NCBI GenBank assembly: GCA_003280515.1
Contig: QCER01000010.1
Span: 1-64,000, forward strand
DNA: 64,000 nucleotides
Reading direction: 5' to 3'
DNA from: Prochlorococcus sp. AG-355-P18
Lineage (GTDB): Bacteria; Cyanobacteriota; Cyanobacteriia; PCC-6307; Cyanobiaceae
Part shown: piece by piece, positions 9,371 through 19,518 of the stretch
Layout of the letters: each line of letters starts with the position of its first letter
How positions within the stretch are numbered: position 1 is the stretch's first letter
Position numbers and translations under genes: made by a program
The notes under the pieces: generated by a model
The model's input: the letters and a program-made list of their open reading frames with translations, nothing else
Database searches by the model: none
Told to the model about the DNA's origin: nothing

Positions 9371-9901
9371 ATGAAGAAATACTTATCGCCTGGAAACATA
9401 ATCGTAACAGCTGGGGGTATATTAGCTTTTGTTGGAATGACTGCTTATTTTACAGACTCAGTGAATTTAAGTGTACCTACTTTTTTTTATGGAGTACCTA
9501 TTTTCCTAATTGGATTAGGCTTAAAAACTTCCGAAATTCCTCCTGTAGAGTTATTTGACAAGACAAATTTTGAGACAAATAAATTTAATAGACCAAATGA
9601 ATTAACTGCATTAGTTAAAGATGTTACAAGATGGAGGTATGGGATAAAAGCTCATCTTGAATCGTCATTAGAATCTTTAAATTTGTGGGACGAGGATAAC
9701 CCCCCTCAATTAAAAGAAATAGAAGAAATTACAAAGGAAGAAAAAAATGGTCTCAGGATGCGTTTCGAATTAAACGCTGTCCCTCTAGAAAAATGGATTG
9801 AAAAACAAGAAAGATTAAACAGGTTTTTCGTCAAAGGTCTTGAATCAGAATTTATTATCGACGATAATAAAAAAGAATTTGATTTTATTCTCTTTTATTG
9901 A
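9371..9901 (+). CDS. DUF2854 family membrane protein
   Basis: A 176-residue protein of a family largely confined to cyanobacteria and plastid-bearing organisms. Two hydrophobic segments lie at about residues 9-28 and 33-52 (separated by F-T-D-S-V-N-L), then a soluble, charged C-terminal domain with the R-W-R-Y-G-I-K-A-H-L-E-S-S-L segment. Function is unknown; the two helices imply location in the thylakoid or plasma membrane. The ATG at 9371 is chosen because the protein begins immediately before the first hydrophobic segment. Confidence 0.8.
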   Translation: MKKYLSPGNIIVTAGGILAFVGMTAYFTDSVNLSVPTFFYGVPIFLIGLGLKTSEIPPVELFDKTNFETNKFNRPNELTALVKDVTRWRYGIKAHLESSLESLNLWDEDNPPQLKEIEEITKEEKNGLRMRFELNAVPLEKWIEKQERLNRFFVKGLESEFIIDDNKKEFDFILFY

Positions 9902-9965
9902 ATATAGGGATATATTTGTAAAAACCTAATTTCTCAATTCAATCAAGTTTTAATGAATTTAAATA

Positions 9966-10817
9966 ATGAATGATTCTCAAAGAGTATCAATATTAAGCGA
10001 AGCACTTCCATATATACAAAGTTTCTCAGGTAGAAAAATTGTTATCAAGTATGGTGGTTCTGTTATGGAGAATGATAATTTAAAAAATGCTTTTTTTAGA
10101 GACATAGCACTTTTATCAACCGTTGGGGTTTGTCCGATAGTAATTCATGGAGGTGGACCAGAGATTAATAATTGGTTAAAGAAATTAGAAATATCTCCTA
10201 AATTCGAAAATGGATTAAGAATTACTGATCAAAAAACAATGGAAATTGTCGAGATGGTTCTAATGGGTAGAGTTAACAAACAAATTGTAAAAGGCATTAA
10301 TAAAACTGGATCCTTAGCTGTGGGAATATCGGGTCTTGATGGCAACTTAATTCAATCTAGAGAATTAGGAGATGGGAGCCATGGGTTAGTGGGAGAGGTT
10401 ACAAAAATTAATCCTGAAATATTAGATCCTCTTATTTCTAAAGGATATATACCAATTATTTCTAGCATTGGATCAACCTTGGAGGGTATTTCCCATAACA
10501 TCAATGCAGATTTTGTTGCTGGAGAAATTGCTGCTGCAATAAATGCAGAAAAACTTATTCTTCTTACTGATACTCAAGGGATTTTAAAAGAAAAAGATAA
10601 CAAAAATAGTCTTGTTGAAAAAACTAATCTCAAAGAGGCAAGATATTTTATTGAAAAAAAAATTGTGACTGAAGGTATGATTCCAAAGACAGAATGTTGT
10701 ATAAGAGCTTTAGCACAAGGAGTCAAAGCGGCTCACATAATTGATGGAAGAATAGAACATTCATTACTTCTTGAAATTTTTACAAATTCCGGAATAGGTA
10801 CAATGATAGTCGCCTAA
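9966..10817 (+). CDS. argB: Acetylglutamate kinase
   Basis: It phosphorylates N-acetylglutamate in arginine synthesis and in cyanobacteria is the target of PII regulation. The protein has K-Y-G-G-S-V-M near residue 25, the H-G-G-G-P-E-I-N loop, and the [12 protein letters not shown] active-site segment. The N-terminal helix preceding the kinase core (residues 1-18) is present, as expected for arginine-sensitive hexameric enzymes. Length 283 is normal. The DUF3153 gene starts 3 bases after the stop. Confidence 0.96.
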   Translation: MNDSQRVSILSEALPYIQSFSGRKIVIKYGGSVMENDNLKNAFFRDIALLSTVGVCPIVIHGGGPEINNWLKKLEISPKFENGLRITDQKTMEIVEMVLMGRVNKQIVKGINKTGSLAVGISGLDGNLIQSRELGDGSHGLVGEVTKINPEILDPLISKGYIPIISSIGSTLEGISHNINADFVAGEIAAAINAEKLILLTDTQGILKEKDNKNSLVEKTNLKEARYFIEKKIVTEGMIPKTECCIRALAQGVKAAHIIDGRIEHSLLLEIFTNSGIGTMIVA

Positions 10818-10820
10818 CCC

Positions 10821-11930
10821 ATGAAAACTTATGAGCAAGTTTTAGAAACAGTAGAACTTGCTTTAGCTAAAGGTGAGTATCATTATTGTATTGAATTTCT
10901 TTTGCCCATAATCGAATCATTTCCTTTATCAAGCAAAGAGGGAGTAAATTTAAGAACAATCTTAATTACTGCTCTTTGTGGTATCAATAAAAAGGAAGAG
11001 GCTAAAAGGTTTTGTAAAGAACTTCTAAAATCTTACGATAATAAGACGAGAGAAAATGCAAAATATTTGATGGAAATTATAGAATCTCCTGACATTAAAA
11101 AGCCAGAAAATTGGAACGTACAGTTTGAAAGCGACCCATCACTCAATAAAAAATCTCTTAACTCACTGCGCAAAAAAAGAGAAGTATTGAAGAAAAAAAA
11201 ATTTATTAATGTAACTAAGACACCAACCGGTGAAACAAAACCCTTTCAGAAAGGCTTTTCACTGATCATTTTTTTAATACTATTATTATTAATTCCACTT
11301 TTAAGTGGCTGCGTTAAAATCGAGGATACTCTTGACCTTAATGAACTTGATTCAATAACCAATAATTTAGTGATAGAAAGTAAATACATAAAGAAATTCC
11401 CTTGGCAATTAAAATTTGAAGAGAAGGTAAAAGATATTTTTCCTGAAGCAGAAATTGAACAAGACGAATCAACCTTTTCTTTGAAACATAAAAGTCTCAA
11501 TTTAGAAGATACAAAGGAAGTTCTTAAAATCACCCAAAATACAGCTGGAGAGTTAGCGGGAGAATCAACAAATATAGAAATTAATAGTACTCAAAAAAAC
11601 TTCATTTTTTTTAAAAAATACTTTTACAAGTTAGATATTGATCTAAAATCTATTCAAGGTATTGATGATTTAGAACTCATTTTCAAAATTATTCACCCTA
11701 ATAAAGCTATCCTTGCCGATAAAAATAATTCAAATTTAGAAATCACAAAAAATCTAATAATTTGGAATTTAAATCAAGGGCAGATAAATAGTCTTGAATT
11801 TTCTTTCTGGAGCCTCAACAAAATTTTGATTGGGATATCTATTATTTTAATAATTATAATGTTGGCTTATTTATTAAGATTCTATAGATTTAAATTAGGT
11901 TCAGATTTACCTCAACTTCCATCAAAGTAA
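10821..11930 (+). CDS. DUF3153-type membrane protein with N-terminal helical repeat domain
   Basis: A 369-residue protein in three parts. Residues 1-90 are helical and resemble a small TPR-like module. Residues 100-142 are very basic. A hydrophobic stretch then ends in L-L-S-G-C164, which looks like a lipobox placed inside the protein. Residues 165-335 match the soluble domain that follows the lipid-Cys in DUF3153 proteins, and a final transmembrane helix lies at about 336-356 with a short basic tail. It may be a fusion of a cytosolic TPR domain to a membrane lipoprotein-like domain. Function unknown. It is tail-to-tail with priA with no gap. Confidence 0.75.
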   Translation: MKTYEQVLETVELALAKGEYHYCIEFLLPIIESFPLSSKEGVNLRTILITALCGINKKEEAKRFCKELLKSYDNKTRENAKYLMEIIESPDIKKPENWNVQFESDPSLNKKSLNSLRKKREVLKKKKFINVTKTPTGETKPFQKGFSLIIFLILLLLIPLLSGCVKIEDTLDLNELDSITNNLVIESKYIKKFPWQLKFEEKVKDIFPEAEIEQDESTFSLKHKSLNLEDTKEVLKITQNTAGELAGESTNIEINSTQKNFIFFKKYFYKLDIDLKSIQGIDDLELIFKIIHPNKAILADKNNSNLEITKNLIIWNLNQGQINSLEFSFWSLNKILIGISIILIIIMLAYLLRFYRFKLGSDLPQLPSK

Positions 11931-14207
11931 TTACAACTCTGCTGGATTAACATCTATTGTTAAAAAAACATTTTTTGGAATAAGTTTCCATAATATTGAT
12001 CTATCAGGTAGAGGTATCTTTGTCCTTTCAGGACCATGTATTAATATCTGCCATCTAAATTTTTTACCGACTTTAGCAATTAAACTAGGAGCAGGACCAA
12101 TTAATTTCCAATTCTTTTTCTCACAAAAATTAAGTAAATATTTTGCTAATTTTATTGCAATTGACTCAGTTAATTCATAATTTTCACCTGATAATTTAAG
12201 AAGGCAAATCGTGCAAAATGGGAATAAATTAGCATCTTTTCTTAATTTCGAGTTTTCACTTAAGAATCTTTCATAATCCCTTTTCTGAAGATACGAGATT
12301 ACCGGGTGGTTAGGTTTATATGTTTGAAAAATTACCTTTCCTTTTTTCTGAGCCCTGCCTGCTCTGCCAGCTAACTGCAAAAACAATTGTAATGATTTTT
12401 CTTCTGCCGAAATATCTGGGCGATGAAGCAACCCATCTGCTGCAATAACCACTGAAAGAGTAATATTGGGGATATCAATCCCTTTTGCCAACATTTGAGT
12501 TCCAACAAGAATATCAGCATCACCTTTTGAGAACTTTGAAAGAATATCTCTATGACCATCTTTTCCTGAAGTTGTATCTCTATCAAAGCGAAGAACTTTT
12601 AATTCAGGAAATTCTTCATTTAAAAACTCTATTACTCTTTGTGTACCTATTCCAAAAGGTTTAAAGGCGGTTGAATGACAATCTGGGCAACGATTAATCA
12701 ATCTCGATTTATGATCACACCAATGACAGCTTAACCATTTTTTTCCTTGTGAACCGACATGCACTGATAAAGGAACGTCACAATTAGGGCAATTTATTAA
12801 GTATCCGCAATTTCTACAACTTAAAAACCCACTGTGACCCCTCCTAGGGATCAAAATTATTGCCTGCTCATTTTTTAAGCGTAGTTGAGGAATTAAATGT
12901 AATAATTCATTGGAAAAAATTTTCATATTTCCCTTCTTGAACTCATCTCGCATATCAATAATTCTTATTTCAGGAATTTCATTACTGGATATCCTTTGCA
13001 TCATTCTTACCAATTTAAAATTCTTTTCAAAAAGACTCCTTTTCCAAGTCTTCATTGATGGAGTTGCACTCCCAAAAATTAACTTTGCAGAATTCCTTTT
13101 TACTTTTTCAATAGCTATCTCTCTTGCGTCATAACAAGGCATAGGACTATCTTGTTTATATGAAACATCATGTTCTTCATCCATTATTATTAATCCTAGA
13201 TTTTTGATTGGCAGAAAAACTGCAGATCTTGTTCCTATTACTATTAAAGGTTCATTAGCATTAATAACCTTATTCCAAACTATAGTTCTATGCCTTGAAG
13301 AACAGTTACTATGATATTCGTAAACTATATTATTAAATCTACGACTAAATCTATCGATAAGTTGAGGGATTAGCCCAATTTCTGGGGCGAGTATCAAACA
13401 ACTTTTTTTCTTAAGGAATTGATCTTCAGCAATTCTCATATAAACTTCTGTTTTACCTGAACCTGTTTCGCCCCATAGAAGTAACACATCTCCTGGTTTC
13501 ATTTTTTTAAATTCCTGATATGCAATTTTTTGTTCATTAGTGAGATTTGGTTTTTTCAATACGATATGATCATTCAAAAAGGAATTTAATTTAATATTTA
13601 TATTTTTTTTTCTTTTAGATTTAACAAGGTAATTTTTACTAACCATTGAGTTAATCAGAGTCGAATTAAAACCAGACTTTATTAATTCACTTTGCCAATT
13701 ACCTTTTACAGGCAAAGTATTTATCAAAACTAATTCTTTTTTGGTTAGTCCATTTTTCTTAATATCAAATTTATTTTTTGTTTCAATCCATATTTGATCT
13801 TTTAAACCTTGAGAAATATTCTTATATTTACCAATCCAGCCAGGAGGAAATGCAGTTTTAAACATTTTTAAATTACTAACCATATAAAAAGAAGCTAGGG
13901 ACTCTATCCATTCTCTCCAAGAGTCATCAATTATTTTTTTTTGCAAAATACTTTCAACAAACAAATATCTTATGCTTTTTCTATTAGTAATATTTAATTC
14001 ATCTTTATTAATTGTCGAAAAGTTTTTTTTAGAAATCACTAACCCATTCAATAATCTCCCTCTTAGGCTCACACTTACAATATCCCCAACTTCTGCACCA
14101 AGATTATTTCCATCTAAATAGTAAAAGCTTTCATTAGTACTACCTACATCAAGCAAAATTTCCAATTTGTAGGGGATATTTAATAACTGATTACTTGCCG
14201 GCTTCAA
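11931..14207 (-). CDS. priA: Primosomal replication protein N' (PriA helicase)
   Basis: PriA reloads the replicative helicase at stalled forks. The 758-residue protein has the N-terminal 3'-DNA-binding domain, then Walker A G-E-T-G-S-G-K-T and the D-E-E-H box, then a zinc-binding insertion with four CxxC pairs (C-R-N-C, C-P-N-C, C-H-W-C and C-P-D-C). Helicase lobe 2 follows, with G-T-Q-M-L-A-K-G and Q-L-A-G-R-A-G-R-A. All motifs are intact. It is a single-gene unit convergent with the DUF3153 gene and divergent from rpoD. Confidence 0.96.
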   Translation of the reverse strand: MKPASNQLLNIPYKLEILLDVGSTNESFYYLDGNNLGAEVGDIVSVSLRGRLLNGLVISKKNFSTINKDELNITNRKSIRYLFVESILQKKIIDDSWREWIESLASFYMVSNLKMFKTAFPPGWIGKYKNISQGLKDQIWIETKNKFDIKKNGLTKKELVLINTLPVKGNWQSELIKSGFNSTLINSMVSKNYLVKSKRKKNINIKLNSFLNDHIVLKKPNLTNEQKIAYQEFKKMKPGDVLLLWGETGSGKTEVYMRIAEDQFLKKKSCLILAPEIGLIPQLIDRFSRRFNNIVYEYHSNCSSRHRTIVWNKVINANEPLIVIGTRSAVFLPIKNLGLIIMDEEHDVSYKQDSPMPCYDAREIAIEKVKRNSAKLIFGSATPSMKTWKRSLFEKNFKLVRMMQRISSNEIPEIRIIDMRDEFKKGNMKIFSNELLHLIPQLRLKNEQAIILIPRRGHSGFLSCRNCGYLINCPNCDVPLSVHVGSQGKKWLSCHWCDHKSRLINRCPDCHSTAFKPFGIGTQRVIEFLNEEFPELKVLRFDRDTTSGKDGHRDILSKFSKGDADILVGTQMLAKGIDIPNITLSVVIAADGLLHRPDISAEEKSLQLFLQLAGRAGRAQKKGKVIFQTYKPNHPVISYLQKRDYERFLSENSKLRKDANLFPFCTICLLKLSGENYELTESIAIKLAKYLLNFCEKKNWKLIGPAPSLIAKVGKKFRWQILIHGPERTKIPLPDRSILWKLIPKNVFLTIDVNPAEL

Positions 14208-14530
14208 AACTTTTTCTTAGTATTGGATTGTTGAACATTCCACAAAGTGTTTTTTGCACATTGTAAGTATCCTGTTCTTAAGGGAGACATGAAGCTTTGA
14301 TCATTGACTGAAAATTCAAAAAATGATCTGCCTGTCTGAGAAATCCCAAGACTTTTTACTTTAGGTAATCTATAGCACTATTTAAATTTTTCAACAGTTT
14401 AAAAAACTTTTTTATTCAAATTCCTGAAAAAGTTCTTTTACAAATTAACAGGGGAATTTACTACTAAATGTACAAATTAGCCCTAAATAAAATTTAATCT
14501 AGTTAAATTCACCGTAGAAAGGAGTCAATC
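14208..14530. other. Intergenic region between priA and rpoD (323 bases)
   Basis: This is the longest gene-free stretch in the window. It is AT-rich and must hold divergent promoters for priA and rpoD plus a leader for rpoD. I see no open frame of note, no tRNA and no recognised riboswitch. A weak inverted repeat (GATCATT and AATGATC around 14297-14326) has a 16-base loop and no T tract, so it is not called. No promoter hexamers stand out enough to place. A strong GAAAGGAG ribosome site lies at about 14518-14525, just before ATG 14531. Confidence 0.6.
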
Positions 14531-15709
14531 ATGTGTCCCGTAGCAGCAGAATCAAAGAATTACAAGTCCAGCTCGCAAAAAAAGATCAATAAAAAAATTA
14601 ACACAAACTTAGGAACAGTAGTTGAAGAGGATATTAAAAAAAATGGTCAAAGTTTAAAGACATCTTCTGAGTTAAACGAAAGCAGTCTTGAAAATACAAA
14701 TGAATTTAGTGATTCTGAAGAAGATAAAGGGCTTGGCAATATAAAGCTTGGCCCAAAAGGTATCTACACTGAAGATTCAATAAGAGTTTATCTCCAAGAA
14801 ATTGGAAGAATTAGACTTTTAAGACCAGATGAAGAAATTGAACTTGCAAGAAAAATTGCAGACTTACTCCAATTAGAAGAACTAGCAACTCAATACGAAT
14901 CAGAAAAAGGACATTTCCCATCAGTTAGAGAATGGGCTGAGTTAATAGATATGCCTCTTTCCAAATTTAGAAGAAGACTTCTTTTAGGTAGGAGAGCTAA
15001 AGAAAAAATGGTTCAATCAAATTTAAGATTAGTTGTTTCCATTGCTAAAAAATATATGAATAGAGGTTTATCATTTCAAGACTTAATCCAAGAAGGAAGT
15101 TTGGGTCTAATTAGGGCAGCGGAAAAATTTGACCATGAGAAAGGTTACAAATTCTCTACATACGCAACTTGGTGGATTCGCCAAGCTATTACAAGAGCAA
15201 TTGCGGATCAAAGTAGAACTATTAGATTGCCAGTTCACTTATACGAGACAATATCAAGAATTAAAAAAACAACAAAAGTTCTTAGCCAAGAATTCGGTAG
15301 GAAACCTAGTGAAGAAGAAATCGCTGAGAGTATGGAAATGACAATTGAAAAATTAAGATTTATCGCTAAAAGTGCCCAGCTTCCTATCTCTTTAGAAACT
15401 CCAATAGGTAAAGAAGAAGACTCAAGACTCGGAGACTTTATAGAGGCTGATATAGAAAATCCAGAGCAAGATGTTTCTAAAACTTTATTAAGAGAAGATT
15501 TGGAAGGAGTACTAGCCACTCTAAGTCCAAGAGAAAGAGATGTTCTAAGATTGAGATATGGAATTGATGATGGAAGGATGAAAACTCTTGAAGAAATTGG
15601 CCAAATTTTTGATGTGACGAGAGAAAGAATTAGACAAATAGAAGCAAAAGCCCTAAGAAAACTTAGACATCCAAATCGAAATGGGGTTTTAAAAGAATAT
15701 ATAAAATAA
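14531..15709 (+). CDS. rpoD: Principal (group 1) RNA polymerase sigma factor
   Basis: A sigma-70 family housekeeping factor of 392 residues. Residues 1-75 are polar, low-complexity and unlike region 1.1 of proteobacteria. Region 1.2 begins at [14 protein letters not shown]. Region 2 has [12 protein letters not shown] and the -10-reading Y-A-T-W-W-I-R-Q-A. Region 3 follows, and region 4.2 helix-turn-helix ([14 protein letters not shown]) is at about 362-376. These intact features and length fit the cyanobacterial principal sigma factor; a close group 2 factor cannot be wholly excluded. Strong ribosome site GAAAGGAG. Confidence 0.93.
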   Translation: MCPVAAESKNYKSSSQKKINKKINTNLGTVVEEDIKKNGQSLKTSSELNESSLENTNEFSDSEEDKGLGNIKLGPKGIYTEDSIRVYLQEIGRIRLLRPDEEIELARKIADLLQLEELATQYESEKGHFPSVREWAELIDMPLSKFRRRLLLGRRAKEKMVQSNLRLVVSIAKKYMNRGLSFQDLIQEGSLGLIRAAEKFDHEKGYKFSTYATWWIRQAITRAIADQSRTIRLPVHLYETISRIKKTTKVLSQEFGRKPSEEEIAESMEMTIEKLRFIAKSAQLPISLETPIGKEEDSRLGDFIEADIENPEQDVSKTLLREDLEGVLATLSPRERDVLRLRYGIDDGRMKTLEEIGQIFDVTRERIRQIEAKALRKLRHPNRNGVLKEYIK

Positions 15710-15804
15710 AAAAAGTTAAGTATAATTTTCAGCTTTAGAAACTTGCAAAAGAATAGATTAAAATAGATTCGACTTTATTTTAAACAAACTCAAAATAATA
15801 TTTA

Positions 15805-16755
15805 ATGACTAATTTTAAGCTGAGGATAGCTAGTAGAAGAAGTAAACTAGCAATGGTTCAAACTTTATGGGTTAAAGATCAACTAGAAAGGGATATTCCC
15901 AATTTAGAGGTATCTATAGAAGCGATGGCAACTCAAGGTGACAAAATCCTTGATGTAGCCTTAGCAAAAATAGGCGACAAAGGCTTATTTACAAAAGAAC
16001 TTGAAGCACAAATGCTCGTAGGCCATGCAGATATAGCTGTACATTCTCTGAAAGATTTACCAACCAATTTGCCTAATGGTCTTAAATTAGGATGCATTAC
16101 AAAAAGAGAGGATCCTGCAGATGCTTTAGTAGTAAACAAAAAAAATGACTGTTATAAACTAGAAACCTTACCTGAAGGTTCGATTGTGGGAACAAGCTCT
16201 TTAAGAAGACTTGCACAATTAAGAAATAAGTACCCACATCTTGTTTTCAAAGATATCAGGGGAAATGTTATTACAAGAATTGAAAAATTAGATGCAGGAG
16301 AATTTGATTGTATAATTCTTGCGGCCGCTGGTTTAAAGAGATTAGGCTTTGAATCAAGAATTCACCAGATTATCCCAAGTGAAATTTCCCTTCATGCCGT
16401 TGGCCAAGGAGCACTAGGCATTGAATGTAAATCTGATGATAAAAAAGTTCTAGAAATTATAAATATCTTAGAAGATAAACCCACCAGTCAAAGATGTCTA
16501 GCAGAAAGGGCTTTTTTAAGAGAGCTTGAAGGTGGATGCCAAGTCCCAATAGGTGTGAATAGTAAAATTCAGAATGAACAACTTTGCCTTACTGGTATGG
16601 TTGCATCTCTTGATGGAGAGAGGCTTATTAAAGATCAATATATTGGCAATATTAATGATCCCGAAGAAGTAGGCAAAGAACTAGCTAAAAAATTAAAGCA
16701 GCAAGGTGCCGAAGAAATACTAAGCGAAATATTTGAAAAATTTAGAGAAAAATAA
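15805..16755 (+). CDS. hemC: Porphobilinogen deaminase (hydroxymethylbilane synthase)
   Basis: It polymerises four porphobilinogen units to hydroxymethylbilane for heme, chlorophyll and corrin synthesis. [10 protein letters not shown] at the N terminus, H-S-L-K-D-L-P-T near residue 80 and G-T-S-S-L-R-R (cofactor arginines) are intact. The dipyrromethane cofactor cysteine is Cys245 in E-G-G-C-Q-V-P-I-G. The 316-residue length is normal. It lies 95 bases after rpoD on the same strand, an arrangement that may allow co-expression, and converges on the canonical pyrophosphatase with 6 bases between. Confidence 0.97.
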   Translation: MTNFKLRIASRRSKLAMVQTLWVKDQLERDIPNLEVSIEAMATQGDKILDVALAKIGDKGLFTKELEAQMLVGHADIAVHSLKDLPTNLPNGLKLGCITKREDPADALVVNKKNDCYKLETLPEGSIVGTSSLRRLAQLRNKYPHLVFKDIRGNVITRIEKLDAGEFDCIILAAAGLKRLGFESRIHQIIPSEISLHAVGQGALGIECKSDDKKVLEIINILEDKPTSQRCLAERAFLRELEGGCQVPIGVNSKIQNEQLCLTGMVASLDGERLIKDQYIGNINDPEEVGKELAKKLKQQGAEEILSEIFEKFREK

Positions 16756-16761
16756 AATTTG

Positions 16762-17352
16762 TTAATTCACTAATTTAGGATCAATTTCTTTTTTGTATCT
16801 CTCTTCACAATCTTTAATCACTTTGACAGCTTCTTCTATCCCAAAAAAACCATTTACAGTACATGTTCCTGGTTTTTTTAGATCTTTGTAGTGCTCCCAA
16901 TAATACTTTGTTTCTTTTAACCAATGATCTCCAAGGTCTTCATAACTTGAGATATGATCCATTCTTTTATCATCCGCGAGAACCGCTATTACCTTATCAT
17001 CGACCTCTCCACCATCATCAAATTTCATCACCCCAATAATCCTTGCTTCCACAATAGATCCGGGTATCAATGGCTCAGTTACTCCAACAATTTCTACATC
17101 AAGTGGATCTCCATCTTCATCCCATGTCCTAGGAATACATCCATAAGCAAAAGGATACGCAAGTGATGAATAACCTACCCTATCAAGTTTAAGATGACCC
17201 GTTTCTGTAATTAATTCATATTTATTTATGGTATTAGAGTTCAATTCAACAATAGTGTTTATTATTGTATTTGAGCTATCAGTGAAAGCATTAAGTATGT
17301 GCAATAAATTGGGGGTAACCCTGCTTGGGGGCTGATTTAGATTTGCCATCAA
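16762..17352 (-). CDS. ppa: Inorganic pyrophosphatase, canonical family I
   Basis: A soluble Mg-dependent pyrophosphatase. The full signature D80-G-D-P-L-D85 is present, as are K-Y-E-L near residue 44, Y-P-F-A-Y-G-C-I-P, and the H-Y-K-D-L-K catalytic Tyr/Lys segment. The N-terminal 30 residues are an extension relative to E. coli PPase. This is the likely housekeeping enzyme; a divergent paralogue lies at 1454-2008. The second codon is also ATG (17347-17349), so the start could be either. It follows the M32 carboxypeptidase on the opposite side of a 60-base gap, same strand. Confidence 0.95.
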   Translation of the reverse strand: MMANLNQPPSRVTPNLLHILNAFTDSSNTIINTIVELNSNTINKYELITETGHLKLDRVGYSSLAYPFAYGCIPRTWDEDGDPLDVEIVGVTEPLIPGSIVEARIIGVMKFDDGGEVDDKVIAVLADDKRMDHISSYEDLGDHWLKETKYYWEHYKDLKKPGTCTVNGFFGIEEAVKVIKDCEERYKKEIDPKLVN

Positions 17353-17412
17353 GAAATTATTTTTATTTATCTTACATCCTCACACCTAACCAAATTCTTT
17401 AAAAGTAATGTT

Positions 17413-18918
17413 TCAGCAAAAATCATTTATTTTAGACCTTAAATGATTAATAAAATATTTTGGCGATAGTTCTTCATTAGTTACAGCTCTTACCAACTCC
17501 ATACAATTAACTGATCTGCCATATTTATGAACATTGTTTCTTAACCAAAAGATGATTTTTTGATATTCACCATTTTGAATTAAATCATCTATCTGTCCAA
17601 TTTCTCTTTGTATTTGAGAAGATATTTGCGCACTTATAAGATGACCTAACAAATATGAAGGGAAGTATCCAAATGCACCTTCACTCCAATGAACATCTTG
17701 AAGACAACCTTCTGAATCATTAGATGGTTTAATTCCTAGGAGTTCATCATATCTTTTATTCCATTCTGTTGGAATATCTTCAGCAGGTAACCCTCTTTCA
17801 ATTAAATCTATTTCAAGTTCGGTTCTTATTAATATGTGTAAGCCATAAGTCAATTCATCCGCTTCAACCCTATTTAATCCTGCTTCCAAATGATTAATAG
17901 ATTTCCATAGTTCTAAATAATTAGAAAGAGAACATCCAGCCGAAACAAATTTGTTAAAAAATCTTTTTGAAAAAGATTTGGATTTAACTATTCTATTTTC
18001 CCAAAATAAAGATTGACTTTCATGAATACCCATAGAGGTTGCTTGACCTAAAGGCCAAGCAAACCATTGGTGACTTTGAGATGGCAAACCCTGCTCATAA
18101 ATAGAATGCCCCCACTCATGCGCAGTTGCTAAAAAACTTGATAATGGTTCACCTTCAACAATTCTTGTCGTAATCCTGTAATCATTAGGCCCTAATGTAA
18201 TCGAAAAAGGATGGGGAGATTTACCAACAACAACTAAATCTTTATCTCTCCCAAACTCATCAAGTAATTGAGAACATAAATTATGTTGAGATTCTGGACT
18301 CAAATCCCATTGATCTTTCTTAGATTTATTAATTCCTCTAATCAACTCTGGGAGAGTGTCTTTCAAAGGCTGAAACATTTTATTCAGCCACTTTAAAGTT
18401 AATTCAGGCTCAAAGGGTTGGGCTAAAGTTTCCCATGGTGAATATTGATCTGATATTTGTTTTGCCTCTTCAATTCGTAATTTAACTAATTCTTCAAAGA
18501 AAGGAAGAAAAATTTTAAAATCTGATTTTTCCTTAGCTTCTTGCCAGCTTTCATACCCTTTAGATTTTGCCTTTGCTAGAGACTCAACTAATTTAGGATC
18601 TAAATTTCTTTCTCTATTAAATTCCTTCAATAAAAGACTAATATTTCTTTCTTTATCTTTTATGAAAAGTTGATTATCGGAATTTCGCTCAATATCTGCT
18701 AGTTCATTTTTAGCAGATTGTATTAAATTAGAAAATTCCTCGGAAGAATTTCTCTCATGCAATACTTTTGCAATATAAGTAAGTTGCTCAGACCTCCAAG
18801 AAGTACCTTTCTTTGGCATTCTAGTATTCTGATCCCAATAAAGTGTATTTTGGATTGAACCTAATATTTGTGTTTCTTTAAGGTAAGCACCCAGCTTATT
18901 CCAATGATTTTCAGCCAA
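17413..18918 (-). CDS. Metal-dependent carboxypeptidase, M32 (Taq) family
   Basis: A 501-residue zinc carboxypeptidase of the Thermus aquaticus type. The active-site helix is A-H-E-W-G-H-S (His267, Glu268, His271) and a third metal ligand Glu lies in H-E-S-Q-S-L-F-W-E-N-R about 25-35 residues on. The rest is largely helical, with the conserved D-E-L-T-Y-G-L-H-I-L-I-R-T-E-L-E block, as expected for this deep-cleft fold. Substrate range in vivo is unknown; a role in peptide recycling is usual. It is divergent from yjbQ with about 108 bases between starts. Confidence 0.93.
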   Translation of the reverse strand: MAENHWNKLGAYLKETQILGSIQNTLYWDQNTRMPKKGTSWRSEQLTYIAKVLHERNSSEEFSNLIQSAKNELADIERNSDNQLFIKDKERNISLLLKEFNRERNLDPKLVESLAKAKSKGYESWQEAKEKSDFKIFLPFFEELVKLRIEEAKQISDQYSPWETLAQPFEPELTLKWLNKMFQPLKDTLPELIRGINKSKKDQWDLSPESQHNLCSQLLDEFGRDKDLVVVGKSPHPFSITLGPNDYRITTRIVEGEPLSSFLATAHEWGHSIYEQGLPSQSHQWFAWPLGQATSMGIHESQSLFWENRIVKSKSFSKRFFNKFVSAGCSLSNYLELWKSINHLEAGLNRVEADELTYGLHILIRTELEIDLIERGLPAEDIPTEWNKRYDELLGIKPSNDSEGCLQDVHWSEGAFGYFPSYLLGHLISAQISSQIQREIGQIDDLIQNGEYQKIIFWLRNNVHKYGRSVNCMELVRAVTNEELSPKYFINHLRSKINDFC

Positions 18919-19026
18919 AGATTTAAATGGAAATTAAATTTATCTTAAGATAAAATTTTTAATGTCTGCAGTAAAACATCCATTTTTAACCATAATAGGA
19001 TATTGATTAATTAAGTTTTAACTTAT

Positions 19027-19482
19027 ATGGAACAAATATTTTCAAAATTAAAATTCACAACCCATGGTGAGGGTTTTGTTGATATCACAAATGATTTAAA
19101 TTTATGTGTTGAAAATAATAATTTTCATACCGGAATTTTAAATTTAACTTCACTTCATACAAGTTGCAGTTTAACTATTAATGAAAACGCAGATCCAAAT
19201 GTACTGAGGGACCTAAAAAAGTATATGCAATCGATAGTTCCCTATGATTCCTACTTAACCTTATCAAAAAATAGAGAAGAAATATCCTATAAACATTATC
19301 AAGAAGGGGCTGACGATATGCCAGCACATATTAAAACATCCCTAACAAACACTTGTTTATCTTTGAGTTTTCAAGACGGGAAAATTATGCTTGGCACATG
19401 GCAAGCAGTTTATTTATGGGAACATCGATTTGATCAAAAGGAGAGAATCATTAATGTACATATAATTGGTAAGAAAAAGTAA
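19027..19482 (+). CDS. YjbQ / UPF0047 family protein
   Basis: A 151-residue member of the UPF0047 family, some of which have weak thiamine phosphate synthase activity. The conserved stretches H-T-S-C-S-L-T-I-N-E-N-A-D and G-A-D-D-M-P-A-H-I-K are present, together with the C-terminal G-T-W-Q-A-V-Y-L-W-E-H-R. These contain the histidines and glutamate thought to bind metal. Start ATG 19027 gives the typical N terminus. It is followed after 36 bases by the pterin dehydratase and then the CobW GTPase, all plus strand. Confidence 0.9.
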   Translation: MEQIFSKLKFTTHGEGFVDITNDLNLCVENNNFHTGILNLTSLHTSCSLTINENADPNVLRDLKKYMQSIVPYDSYLTLSKNREEISYKHYQEGADDMPAHIKTSLTNTCLSLSFQDGKIMLGTWQAVYLWEHRFDQKERIINVHIIGKKK

Positions 19483-19518
19483 GATATTTATAATGTAATA
19501 AGTCAGATTTCTTATTTA

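Noticed and set aside
9334-9558. Overlapping 74-residue frame at the start of the DUF2854 gene
   Set aside because: It overlaps a better-supported gene in another frame and has no domain or ribosome site.
14288-14326. GATCATT/AATGATC inverted repeat upstream of rpoD as a possible RNA element
   Set aside because: The stem is short, the loop is 16 bases and no T tract or known motif is near.
17371-17390. Sequence TCCTCACAC resembling the core of the Yfr1 small RNA
   Set aside because: The full core ACTCCTCACAC is not matched, there is no surrounding two-hairpin structure, and the site lies in a short gap between two minus-strand genes.
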